A stretch of 64,000 nt of DNA from Paracentrotus lividus (GCA_940671915.1 CALNVZ010003433.1:24438375-24502374), one strand, 5' to 3'; counted from the first letter of the stretch, positions 13,003 through 23,465 are shown. Numbers and translations: made by a program. The notes: generated by a model not told the origin, from the letters alone.

Positions 13003-13195
13003 AATACCATACAAGTAAGTCCCATGGTTGTATTGTATGGTATTTGGTATTATAGTGTCGCGCTCACAAAGTTAAGCCCATTGACCGGTTCCAAAACGTC
13101 CAAAATTGAGGTGATGTGTTATAAATCTTACCGCTCGCGCTACGCGCTCGCAATTCATTTTTGCGAAAAGGGAGATGATCGTCACCTTTTTAGTG

Positions 13196-13226
<31 letters not shown>

Positions 13227-13729
13227 CGTAAGGGGATAATATGCGTACAAATATAACGTCTTGGGTCATTTTAAGGCAAAATTTTCGTCTCGCGCTTCGC
13301 GCTCGAAATAAGTTTATTCCTTCAAAAACGTCCACTTTTTCAGGTTTCAACCCCCCCCCCCGTAAAAATCCTAGTTACGGGCCTGTTAAACCCTTTTTCC
13401 GTGGTATAATATTAATGTTTATTTCTGACTCTTTGTTTATTCTTTTAATTTTTTAGCTAATATACAGTATGCTGTTATTAAGTATGGCTTTCATGACCGC
13501 CCATACAAAATTGAAATTTAGTGAATTGTAAATTCCTGCACAGCCTCATTTTCATGTCATGGTTATAAAAGTCAAAGTTCTTTCAGTAACATTGGGTATT
13601 TCAACCCATTGATATAATGTGTTTGATATTTCAGTGACTCCTTCTGTCAATAACGTTTTTTTAAAGAGATTTAGGGGCCGGGAAAATCACCCTCAGCTGC
13701 GTTTACATTTTCATCTCATCAGAGGCGGC
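13003..13729. other. Non-coding spacer with GCGC-rich palindromic motifs
   Basis: It contains an A run (13201-13226), a C run near 13352 and two copies of a motif like CTCGCGCTNCGCGCTCG (about 13133 and 13292). No coding family was recognised. Confidence 0.5.
13201..13226 (+). repeat. Poly(A) run, 26 bases
   Basis: An uninterrupted homopolymer that could be an old retroposon tail. No target duplication was found. Confidence 0.8.
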
Positions 13730-14307
13730 GGAACGAATTTAAAAGTGGGGGGTCACGATGGAAAAGGGGCACTTTTTCTGAAAAAAGGGGCACTTGAGAT
13801 CAGAGGCTTAAAAAGAAAAGTATTGAGATAATTAGGGGTGCGCGGAAAATTTACCTTTAAATTTGTGCTTTTTAAATATTTTAATGGCTTTGCATTTTAT
13901 TAATGATAAAAAAAAGAATGCGAGCGCGAAGCGCGAGCCGAAAATTTTGAGATAAATTGTGCATTATAGACCCTATTTCCGCGAGCGCGATGCGCGAGCC
14001 GAATTTTTTTTATCTGGAAATTTGAGTTTATTGTGTATTGTAGACCCTATTTAGTATCCACGAGCGAGAAGCGCGAGCCGAAAATTTGGGTTTGAAAAGA
14101 AATATGGAGTAACAAGGGGCACTTTTTGGTATTAAAAGTGCCCCTTTTTAGTAATAAAAGTGCCTCTTTTTAGTATAAAAATGGCTTTTTATTAGCTAAG
14201 AAAAGGGGCGCTTTTTAGTCATGAAAAGGGGCACTTTTAGGATGGATGAAAAAGTGGGGGGTCACAGTGCCCCCCCTCCCCCCTGCCCCCTGGTTCCGTC
14301 GCCTCTG
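13730..14307. mobile_element. Non-autonomous hAT-like element
   Basis: The left end reads CAGAGGCGGCGGAAC and the right end, on the other strand, CAGAGGCGACGGAAC. The element is flanked on both sides by the identical 8-mer CATCTCAT (13722-13729 and 14308-14315). An 8-bp duplication with CAG-type tips is the signature of the hAT superfamily. Inside are three tandem units of about 65-85 bp containing GCGAGCGCGAAGCGCGAGCC and several copies of AAAAGGGGCAC. It has no transposase. It lies just upstream of the UEV-Death gene. Confidence 0.85.
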
Positions 14308-14315
14308 CATCTCAT

Positions 14316-14504
14316 GGTAGGGTATAATTCCTTGGATGCTGTACTCCAAAATCCGAAAGACGTGAGCTAAAGCTGAGACACATTTTGAGGGCCTTGAGCA
14401 GTTTTGTTTTTAATTTTTTAATTCTTCTTGTTCTTCATCTCTCTTTGTACCTAGATCTGGTGAAGAGTTCGACAGCCACGTTAGAAGACTCTTTTATATC
14501 CACG
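14316..14504 (+). promoter_or_regulatory. Presumed 5' UTR of the UEV-Death gene
   Basis: The segment lies between the hAT-like element and the start codon. A pyrimidine-rich tract ending TTTGTACCTAG at about 14453 resembles a 3' splice site, so transcription may start further upstream with a non-coding exon spliced here. The frame is open upstream of the ATG but contains no earlier in-frame ATG in this stretch. No clear TATA box was identified. Confidence 0.4.
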
Positions 14505-14555
14505 ATGGTATTAACTGCACAGTTGGAGGCTTATGTCAAACAAAATACAACAAAG
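14505..14555 (+). CDS. UEV-Death gene, exon 1
   Basis: Codes for residues 1-17 and begins MVLTAQLEAYV, which aligns with the first helix of TSG101 (which begins MAVSESQLKK). The donor is AAG/GTTTGT, phase 0. The ATG at 14505 was chosen because it gives the same N-terminal position as TSG101. Confidence 0.75.
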
Positions 14556-17145
14556 GTTTGTGGGTTAGCAAACTCTTTGTTGATTTCTAGCTTGACAACG
14601 AATGCATTTTTATAGCTCATGGTTGTCTTGTCCGTATATTCCAAATTAATGTTATTGCGATATCAAGAATATTATTGGCATATGGTATATTGGCCTTGAT
14701 ACCGCGATATCTCAATAATCTGTATTAAGGAAAATGTTTAACATATGAATAACATTTCATGATTTTAAATCCTATATTATTTGTTAACTTGAGTTCATAC
14801 ATGTACATTTATAAAGCATGCATATATTATACAAACTTAAAATCAATCATGATATACATAAATAACTGCTATTATACAAAGTACGAGCAATAGTGAGCAA
14901 CGGGTGGAAATTTAGCATAATGGCAATAATGTGACACTTTTAAGGGGAAGTTCACCCTGGGTTTAATTTGTTTTTTAAAAAATGCAGGAAAAAAAAACGA
15001 ATGAAAGTTTGAAGAAAATCGACCAAAGAATAACCAAGTTATGAATATTTAAAGTTTTGATTATATGTGACGTCACGTGCGAGCTGCTCTCCTATGTATT
15101 ATGTAATGTAAATTTCATATGAAGTGTCATTTTTTCAGAAGATTATTAGTAATTTCACCTGTGCGGTCGATATATCATCAAATCTATGTTCATATACATG
15201 CCTCTGAAAAAAAATGACCCATTCCCTTATCAAGAACCATGAAAAAAGACAAATTTATGAAATTTTCATACACATAACACATGGGAGAGCTGCTCGCACG
15301 CGACGTCACAGAATCAAAGCTTTAAATAGTCATATCTTCGCTATTTTGAGGTCAATTTTCTTCAAACTTTCACTCATATTTTTCTTTTCTTTTTTTCTGC
15401 ACTTTTTTAAATCATTAAAATCCCAGGGTGAACTTCCCCTATGTTCATATATATATATAAGCTAACAATCCCAAGGAACCTTTGCCAGAATAGCGATCTC
15501 GCTCAGAGGGATATTTTGAATGTCCTTTCTAGAACCAAAGATTTACGACCTAAACTTGATCAGTATGGTGAGTGGCTCATTTCGGTTTGTCCGTCCGTAT
15601 ATTTGTGCGTTATCCAAAAATCCAAACTGTCTTGAAAATGTTCATAACCTTATTTGTACTTAATTATCGTGATATTCCAGGGGCCGCGGAGCCGGGGGGG
15701 GGGGTGGGGGGCTGCAGCCCTTTTTCTGCCAACATTTACAAAAACGCAAAAATGACCATACATTTGTGATTTTTAGCCTGTTCAGCCCCCCCCCCCACAA
15801 CTTTCGGTCAGCCCCTCCACTTTCATAAACGCCCCGCGGCCCTGTATTCTATGGGGTTTTATTTCAAAGATTAACGTACAACGCATCTATCGAATTACAG
15901 ACGTGGCTCACGACCATTCGACGTTCTTTTCGTCAAAGTTATACATTTAAAAAATGAAAATCTTTCCTAAAAAAAATCATATATATATATATTATATTAT
16001 TTATTTATTTTTTTTTTTTTTTTGAAATCCCAGTTTTCATGTTTAAACACTCGACCAACCTTCTGCTCTAAATTCATATCTTAATATCCATCTCCCTCTT
16101 AATCGGACTTCAATGTGAAAATCCTCATTATTTTTAAAATAATCCAATTCTCTAAAATATCCTTTAACTAAAATTTAAGAAGGGTTTTTAGAGTTAAACA
16201 GCGTAAGCAATAATAATCATGATCGCCTAATCATTTCCCCTCTTCTTTACATTTTGTTCCTTTTGTATTGTTTCACTTATACTTTCCTGCACATTGTTAT
16301 ACTTGTTACTGTTTCGATTTATATTAATGTGTATTGTCGAATGATTTGTATATTTTAGATACTAAAATGTTATTTTCGACAAGCCACTTTTTGTTTTTCC
16401 CGCCACGATCATGACGATTAATATATTAACATAATGATGACAAATATATTGCTTGCAATATTTTTTTTATGTGGAAATAGATGAATTGACATGAAGTTGG
16501 GCTTGACTTGAAATGTGTAAACGGATTATAACTTTTCTCCTTTTCAGTTTTTAATGATGGGTCAAGTCAGGAACTCATGTCCATCAATGGAACAATCCCT
16601 GTGCTCTACAAAGGTTTGTATGGCAATCTCCTGATGTATACTGAATCAAATTATTCGGGAATTGGAATAGTTTCCCGCTATTAAATCCGACTTCATTGTG
16701 TTCCAGTATAAACATAAAACTTTGCCTATACATAAAGATACATCAAGATGCCAATAAAACTTGCTATCCGATGATAGATCTGCCGCTTTTGATTCAGTGG
16801 ATCGTTACTTTCTGATCTGCAGACTTAGACAGCTTTATGGAATCAGTAATCATGTAAGAGTACATGAATCAACGACTAAAGCTACTTGTTTAGAGTATGG
16901 CGTCCCTCAAGGCTCTATGATGGGACCCATTGTTTTTTTAATACCATTTGAAACCTGGTTCAGCATCTATGTGTTGCTAGAATAACTGAGTGGACAGACA
17001 AGATGAATACAAAATTTAAAGATTTATCCGGACCTTACTCCTACTTAAAAAGGGGAAAGACGTTCCTTTCTTGAATTGAATATGAGTTACACTTATTTTG
17101 TTTAACATTAATGTCTCATTATAATCAGAGCTTTTGTTGTCATGG

Positions 17146-17177
<32 letters not shown>

Positions 17178-20100
17178 GTTATTATTATTATTATTATAGT
17201 GTTATTATCATCAACATCACCATTCATCACCATTATTATCATTGATATTTAATTAATTTATTATCATTATTATTATCATTATTATTACCATTTTTCATTT
17301 ATTTTTTTAATTAACAGCCAAGACATACAACATTCCAATCTGCATCTGGATGCTGAAGACATACCCCTACAACCCCCCTCTATGTTTTGTACGTCCCACC
17401 AGCACCATGCTAATCAAACCCTCCAAGCATGTTGATTCAAATGGAAAGGTCTACCTGCCTTATCTTCACGACTGGAAAGCAGTATGTAGATATTAAAGTG
17501 TGTGAATATATACCTAATCCACTCATAAAAAAATTAGAGAATGGTGATTGATGTGGTTATTTACTGTATGTTCTGAAAAAAGTACCAAATGGTAAGGGAA
17601 GTGGATTAATTTGCAGGTATATTACACGTATACATTTTACCCCAGGATTTTATTTATTATTATTATTATTTTTTTTTTACATTTTAACTATTTTAACTCT
17701 CTCATACTGGTATATTTAGACTGTTTTTATGGGCGGTCCAATTTGGTTACAAAACCCCTTTTCCTCGTACCCCTAAGTTAGAAGACAGCAAAAGGGCATT
17801 TCGGTGCGATGGTTTAAAAAGGTTTAATTAAATCTAAAATTTTGTCAAAATGTAGTGCTAACTGTTTGTTTTGGGGGGGGGGTGGGGGTGGTTGCCCGTT
17901 TTAATAGCTTTTCTTTTCTTCAAAATTGTCATTGTAAAAGAGAAAGAGGGAAAATTCCTTGAACTATTGTAGTTTTTTTTCTCTCTACCATCAGAGCTCC
18001 TTTAAGAGTTTTCCATTTATTTTCTTTTTAATCAGAACAACTCGGATCTTCTTAGTCTAATCGAGGTGATGACTGTGGTGTTCGGTGAGAGCCCTCCAGT
18101 GTTTGCTAAGACATCAGGCCAACCCACGCCTCCTCTTTACATGCCATCTTATACCCCTGGAGGAGGAAAGATAGGCCCAAACCAGTACCCTTATTCGGCT
18201 ATCTCCCTTCAACCCAAGGAGGTATACCTCCCTGTTCAACCTAAGCAGAGTAAGTTTTCAAAGTGTGTGCTCAGTTAATAGATATGTAAGAGCGTCAACT
18301 ATAAAAGCTAATGGCCATCTCACATTTTTAAAAAACTTTCTAAATCTTTGTGGAAGTGTGAATTTGAACGTTATACCATAAATCGATTTATGAAATTAAT
18401 TGATTCATCAATCTTTCAAGTGGTAACACAGTCACAAAGCTGTGATGTCCTATGGGCACTACTTGCCATGTGTGCTCTATAGTTTGTATCATAAATGGCC
18501 ATGTGTCACAAGTTGGGGTATTGTAAAAGGGTGGAGGCGTGACATTTTGGAGGGAAAATTATCACATTTTTTCACAATAAGCAGGAAAATGATTACAGTC
18601 ATAAGCTGTTGCAATAATTTCATATTGTAGATAATTTATCAGGCTACATGTCTGTGAAGTTTCAGCTTCGGTTATGCTAAACAGTTTTAATACAAAGATA
18701 CTTTTATGAGAGTAGGGTAAGGGTGGAGGATCCTACGGTGGAGGATCCTACGGTGGAGCACGTGTTATAAAGCATAGGGAATTCCCATATTTGTTACTTT
18801 CTTATTGTTTGCTGCATTATACTTTTGCAGCCAATTGGTCTCTTATAGGTTGAGTGATATATCATTCTCTTGGGAATGTGTTTCTAGAAAATGTGAAGAA
18901 GAATTTTCTTATAATTAATTTAATCAAATTAATTAGATCAATTAAACATATCTTAATGCACACCATCCTCATAGACAATGCATTGCAGACATCAAAATTG
19001 TCACATGCAATTTTATAACAAAATTGTCATTTTTTCGACCATTTTCTTTGCATGCATGTAAATACACAATTAAGTTGAAACATATAACTTGCAATAAACT
19101 TTGTTTGAGTTGTAATCCAAGTGTAAAAGACAGGATTTCTGCCCTTTTGCACTGTTTTTCTTCTTTTTTGATACCTGTAGCGCGGTTAGAAAAATAATTT
19201 TGTATTAAAGTTTATATTTTAGAAGCATAGGTCTATTTACACAACCACTATGATTCATTTCATTGGTGAAAAGATTAAGAAATTATTCGCCGGTAAAATT
19301 GTAAAGTTTTTCAAACCATTTTTTCCTGTAAACACCTCTGTATAGCTTTATGACACACCTTATACAGGCACAAATTAATAACTGATCTACATCACCTATA
19401 CCCCCCTCCCCTTTCCCAATCCCCCTGCTCTTTCACGTATATAATATCATACTTTAGGACATGATTCGACTTATACTAAAAACTAGAGATGTCTCTGGAT
19501 TGTGACAATGTACATTTCTACAATTTTTTGGACATGTAACGCATTTTCCACCCAACTCATGACATGTGGCCAAATGTTCATTTTATTTATTAACCTCATA
19601 ACCTTGCGCAAGTTATGATGGAAACATATTATTAGTATGCATTTTCATAAAAGGAGAATTGTAATGATATATCAAAAGAAAGTGATATTTTGCATAATAT
19701 TCAACCTTTTATATCTGTGCTTTAGTGAAAACGTATCTAAAGTCTTTGTTTTTGCATTTATAAATGGGATCATATGCCGATTTCCCTATATTTGTATATA
19801 TACAGTCTGTGTAAAAAAAAATGGTACAGTCGGAAAAAAAATATTTAGGTGTGAAATATTTTCAGATAATGTGTGTATGTGGTGCCAAAATAAAGCCACA
19901 AGATTTTCCTTGCCGATGCGCTTTGTTCTGTATAATTTGCTTTCGTAAAACAAAAGTTATGCTAAATTTTGTGCGACGAGGAACAAATCGAAATTGAGCA
20001 CTTCATGGCCATTATGCGAAACCTATACACAAAGGCATGGTACGCCGTGCGAAAAAAAGAGATTTTTCTTGATCGTAGAAAACTAGTCATATTTCAAAAA

Positions 20101-21762
20101 TTATACAACACCAAATGTGATGAAAAAAATTGCAGGTGAAAGTCTGATCTTCCTGCTTTATGAAAATGCCAAATAGCAGGTTGTGATGAAACTTCATACT
20201 ATTAAAAAAAAAAATGTTTTCCACTTGTACCATTGTATTTGACACAGACTGTACATGTATAGATGCAATAGCCTATTGCCACCAAGTTATGAGGAAAAGA
20301 GTTTAACAAATAAAGTGAAAGTTTATGATAGATATAAAACAATATATAGAACACAAATGTCAAGTAGTACCCTACGACATAGCTTTGTGACTGTGTTACC
20401 AATTTAAAGATTGAGGAAACACCCACCCCCTGGGTGTATGAAGCATCAATCTGTAAAATCGATTTATGATATAAAATTCAAATTCACATTTCCACAAAGA
20501 TTTTGAAAGTAATAAATAATGTGAAAGTTTATTCTTTCTTTCTTAAGAAATCCAACCATGAAGCTTATCAATGCTCAAATTTTTTTATAGACCTACTATA
20601 TTTATATATTTTATGAAATATTGAAACTTCTTTATCAAAGGTTTATTATAGTGTGTATCTATGTTCATTTGTTTTATATTGTTCTTTTTTGTTATTTACT
20701 TAGACGACTCTAGTACCACGGACCCATCACCTGCGACTTCTGGAGAGGCAGCAAAGTAATATATTTTGTTATTTTTACAACAACAAAAAAATATCAAACC
20801 GCTATTGCAAGATTGCAAATAAAGTAGGGGCCTATTATTTAAGTGAGGATGATATTCTTATATTCAGTCACCGCCTATATGGGGGCCCATGCGGCTGTTT
20901 TGTTCCGTAGGGGATAAATTATGATCGAGCCATTCTTTCCTTTTTTCATATAGATGTCATTGACCATGTTGACTATGAGTATTTCGCGACTCGAGTCGTT
21001 AAAGTCGCGTAGACGTTGCCGTGACGTCGCCGCGACTTCGTTTGAGTCTTCGTGGTGTTGCGGAATCATTACACGGTCATGTTCGGTTTTTTAAAGACTT
21101 TTTCAAGATGTGGTGACGTCTCCAGTCTATTCAGTGATATACAGAAATGTTTGTTTGCATCTAGATAAGTCTAAATCGAACATGTTTAATATTCCCGCAG
21201 CACCCGGAGACACAATAGACATAGCGGAGACTATGGAGACTCCAGAGACTCGAGTCGCAAACTAGTCGCGAACTATAGTCTCCTGGTAATTAAGATCAGT
21301 CGGGCACCAATATTTCATTGAAAAGCTGCAAACAAGAATGCCTTCATATACTGTAGTATTTCTGTTTTGTTTTGTTTTGTTCTTAATTTTTGTTTTGTTT
21401 TTAATTTTTTTTTGTCATCCAGATTGGATCAACAGGTGACTGACCTGCAACTTCTGAAACTCTCCAGAACGTTTCCACCTGAGAAGTACTTCGACCTGTG
21501 CATTCATCTTGGATATCGTTACAATGAGGGGAAAGCCATTCTAGCAGATTCGCACAATGATCATCAGAAGGCTTTAATGGATGTTTTGATCGAGTGGAAT
21601 AATCGTTCAGAATCTGATCATCTTGACAAATTGAAAGCTGCTCTCACTGCATCTGATGCTGGAGGTATCATTAACGAGGTATTCCCCAACCAAGACGGAG
21701 ATCAACCAATGGCTTACCCGTTGTATACTAAGCCCGCATATATGCGGGCTGAAGAAGCATAG
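14505..21762 (+). CDS. UEV-Death domain fusion protein (7 exons, 330 aa)
   Basis: Exons: 14505-14555, 15462-15567, 16548-16613, 17318-17481, 18036-18249, 20704-20755, 21423-21762; 993 nt with every phase matching. Residues 1-153 form a TSG101-type UEV (catalytically dead E2) domain with FNDGSSQELM, TYNIPIC and TYPYNPPLCF. The E2 active-site cysteine position is Tyr120, as Tyr110 in human TSG101. The residues that line the PT/SAP peptide pocket in TSG101 (Tyr63, Tyr68, Asn69, Thr92, Met95, Val141, Phe142) all have identical counterparts at a constant +10 offset. Residues 154-217 are a Pro-rich linker. Residues 219-305 match a Death domain, including LIEWNNR in helix 5. TSG101's coiled coil and steadiness box are absent. 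It is probably a cytosolic adaptor. I know no named family with this architecture. Confidence 0.88.
14943..15440. mobile_element. Foldback MITE with arms of about 190 bp
   Basis: The left tip AGGGGAAGTTCACCCTGGG is the reverse complement of the right tip, and pairing continues through GACGTCAC(G) and GAGCTGCTC motifs for about 190 bases. The central segment of about 120 bases is unpaired. The right end stops 21 bases before exon 2, so it supplies part of the presumed 3' splice region. A decayed relative lies at about 28560-28735. Confidence 0.85.
15462..15567 (+). CDS. UEV-Death gene, exon 2
   Basis: Residues 18-52 plus one base. It contains DLAQRDILNVLSRTKDLRPK, aligning with DLTVRETVNVITLYKDLKPV of TSG101. 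The acceptor is TATATATAAG/CTA, the only one in the right phase with exon 1. Compared with TSG101 the protein has ten extra residues at this junction. Donor TATG/GTGAGT, phase 1. Confidence 0.82.
15678..15844. mobile_element. 167-bp MITE, TATTC flanks
   Basis: The ends are CAGGG(G)CCGCGG in inverted orientation, flanked on both sides by TATTC (15673-15677 and 15845-15849). It contains G- and C-homopolymer runs and lies in intron 2. Confidence 0.65.
16548..16613 (+). CDS. UEV-Death gene, exon 3
   Basis: Residues 53-74: VFNDGSSQELM then NGTIPVLYK, the most conserved block of the UEV domain. Tyr73 corresponds to Tyr63 of TSG101. Acceptor TTTTCAG, donor AAAG/GTTTGT, phase 1 at both ends. Confidence 0.92.
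16762..16965 (+). pseudogene. LINE reverse transcriptase relic in intron 3
   Basis: The frame reads SAAFDSVDRYFLICRLRQLY and later EYGVPQGSMMGPIVF, two hallmark segments of non-LTR reverse transcriptases (the AFD block and the GVPQGS block). The spacing between them is shorter than normal and the catalytic YADD block is absent, so this is a deleted, dead fragment. Same strand as the host gene. Confidence 0.8.
17148..17300. repeat. (ATT)n microsatellite
   Basis: Imperfect TTA/ATT trinucleotide repeat ending just before the exon 4 acceptor. It could be the tail of a lost SINE or LINE. Confidence 0.8.
17318..17481 (+). CDS. UEV-Death gene, exon 4
   Basis: Residues 75-129, the UEV core: TYNIPICIWMLKTYPYNPPL followed by CFVRPTSTM and KVYLPYLHDW. 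It holds Tyr78, Asn79, Thr102 and Met105 of the peptide pocket and Tyr120 in place of the E2 cysteine. Donor GCA/GTATGT, phase 0. Confidence 0.93.
18036..18249 (+). CDS. UEV-Death gene, exon 5
   Basis: Residues 130-200. It starts NNSDLLSLIEVMTVVFGESP with PPVF (Val151, Phe152) closing the UEV domain. A linker rich in Pro, Tyr and Gly follows (for example PPLYMPSYTPGGG). Acceptor AATCAG, donor A/GTAAGT, phase 1. Confidence 0.92.
18497..19571. mobile_element. 1.08 kb DNA transposon, AAAT target duplication
   Basis: Reverse-complement relative of the element at 9365-10407, in intron 5. It starts GGCCATGTGTCACAAGTTGG, ends with the inverted counterpart ATGACATGTGGCC, and is flanked by AAAT on both sides. 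A BamHI-containing 15-mer (GTGGAGGATCCTACG) is tandemly repeated near 18722. Confidence 0.85.
19803..20251. mobile_element. Tc1/mariner-like MITE
   Basis: The ends CAGTCTGTG(T) are inverted and flanked by TA on both sides (19801-19802 and 20252-20253), followed inward by a shared ATGGTAC motif. TA flanks and CAGT tips point to Tc1/mariner. It lies in intron 5, with no transposase. Confidence 0.75.
20704..20755 (+). CDS. UEV-Death gene, exon 6
   Basis: Residues 201-217, a Ser/Thr/Pro-rich linker (DSSTTDPSPATSGEAA). Its family signal is weak. The call rests on the flanking splice sites (TACTTAG and AAA/GTAATA) and on its being the only piece that takes phase 1 in and gives the phase 2 needed by exon 7. 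It could be alternatively spliced only if the phase is otherwise restored. Confidence 0.7.
20866..21310. other. Intron 6 segment rich in GACTCGAGTCG palindromes
   Basis: GACTCGAGTC occurs near 20989 and 21246, with several TCGCGAC or GTCGCG motifs between them. The outer parts read partly as inverted copies of each other. It is probably a degraded element; no clean ends were found. Confidence 0.4.
21423..21762 (+). CDS. UEV-Death gene, exon 7 (Death domain) and stop
   Basis: Residues 218-330 and TAG. The first 88 residues form a Death domain: LQLLKLSRTF, then YFDLCIHLGY, a long helix with KALMDVLIEWNN, then HLDKLKAALT and GGIINEVF. The conserved Trp of helix 5 is present. The C-terminal tail of about 25 residues includes a YPLY motif. 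The whole domain is in one exon. Acceptor CATCCAG, phase 2. Confidence 0.92.
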
Positions 21763-21858
21763 AACATCCCTCTTGTCGACCGTTTATTTTTCTCATGATT
21801 GCATAAACATTATAAAAGACCTTGTATAAATTAGATTATCTGACATTGATCTATTTAT

Positions 21859-22046
21859 AATAATAATAATAATAATAATAATATCGTTTTATTTACCCAG
21901 GGTAGCCACTTCAGTTCTGACAACTGTTCTCCCAGCGGGTCCTGCATGATGTTATTATTACCCCTGAGCTCCTTGTTAAAAGGCAACTTTAGGTACCATT
22001 TTTGTAAGTCTTTGGTATGACTCGGCCGGGTTTCGAACTCACGAAC
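21859..22046 (-). mobile_element. tRNA-derived SINE, 5'-truncated
   Basis: On the minus strand it has a B-box-like GTTCGAAACCCGGCC, then a body shared with 31140-31340 (CATACCAAA followed by AAAATGGTA), and an (ATT)n tail at 21859-21885. The A-box end is missing. It lies just downstream of the UEV-Death stop codon and may be part of its 3' UTR. Confidence 0.75.
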
Positions 22047-22083
22047 TCACGAACTATTTAAAGCTATCTTTGTTTCACCTTTA

Positions 22084-22089
22084 AATAAA
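22084..22089 (+). promoter_or_regulatory. Candidate polyadenylation signal, UEV-Death gene
   Basis: AATAAA 322 bases after the stop codon, beyond the SINE. Other near-matches sit in the (ATA)n tail of the SINE, so this is only a candidate. Confidence 0.35.
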
Positions 22090-22605
22090 AAGAATTTCTT
22101 GCAAGCATGCTTTACAATCACAATTCATTCGGCTTTGTAAAAAAGTTCTCAGTAATTAAAGTGTGTGGTTGTCACAAAAGTAACTTTAATATTTCATTCA
22201 ATAGTTTTCATCCCATGTTAATAAAAATGGGAGTCGGCATTTCAGCTATCCATTATTTGTTCCATATGATAATGTTACAATGTATTTGATTAATATACAG
22301 GAGGTACCTTCTTCTTCTTATTTTTTTATTAATATTCAAACGAGTCACCATGCTTAGTAAATTATTTCATCTATTGTTTTACTTGTACTCCTATATAAGG
22401 GAGGGATCCGTGCCAATTTCCCTCTCTCTGATTGACTAACGGTATATTCATTATTCAATGGAAATTGCTTTTGATCGAAAACCAACAGAATTCAAATTAT
22501 ATTGAGTATTTATTGTTCATACTGAATTTTTTTTTTTTTTTTTAACTGTGAAAATTTACAAATGGCGTGGTGGTTTCCATTTTGTTATTCAATATAATTG
22601 TTCAT

Positions 22606-22607
<2 letters not shown>

Positions 22608-22641
<34 letters not shown>
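22608..22641 (+). repeat. Poly(A) run, 34 bases
   Basis: Uninterrupted A homopolymer in the intergenic region. It may be a retroposon tail, but no body was recognised upstream. Confidence 0.8.
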
Positions 22642-22643
<2 letters not shown>

Positions 22644-23434
22644 AAAATCGCATCTGTTTCAGTGAGCCACACTTACAATTGTGAATCTTCATGTATTTCA
22701 CATCATATAACTTTCTTGAAAAAGCCTTATATTGAAGGGAAAATGGAAGCAAGGACCGTCTAACGAAAGCCCCCCTCCCCCCCCCCCCAAAAAAAAAGGG
22801 GGGGGGAGAAAAAAAAGAAAGAATACAATAACACACATTGAAAATAACAACTTAAATAACAATATTTTGTATTCTAAATTAGGCACGTTGTTATAAATTA
22901 AAACAAATCATGTAAATGCATCAAGTCTGCATAGTACTTCATCGAACTGTGTAAATAGAAGGGAAAATGCATTAATGAAATTTTCATAAAAGGCTATTCT
23001 AGTATACATTGTAAAATTATTTGAGCATATAAGTCTGCACAAATATCTGCTTCAAATTCACTTGTAGATACAAAAATGTAAGTATTCTATGCAGGCCATG
23101 CATGAAAAGTAGTCCAATTGCATTTGTTTCCATGGATCTTAACATTTGTCTTTTCAAAATTCCATTGTAAATTTGATGCATTTTAGAGCACAAAGTTATG
23201 CGTAAACCTATCACCTTGATACCAATTTTTTTGTACGTCAAGTTGTGTAATTAGTTTTTGTAGCATTATTTCGCAATATTGTATAAATGAATGAAATTGT
23301 ATAATGATCGAATCTAAAACTTATATCATAGTACAGTTCCTGCAATAGGTGGTATTATCATAATGTGCTTTGATTAGTTCCTTAAATTTGAGAGGCCCTC
23401 CAAAAAAAAAAAAAAGCAATATTTTTTTGTTGTT

Positions 23435-23437
<3 letters not shown>

Positions 23438-23465
<28 letters not shown>

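Noticed and set aside
19637..19948. 103-codon plus-strand frame in intron 5
   Set aside because: It crosses into the Tc1/mariner-like MITE and shows no domain.
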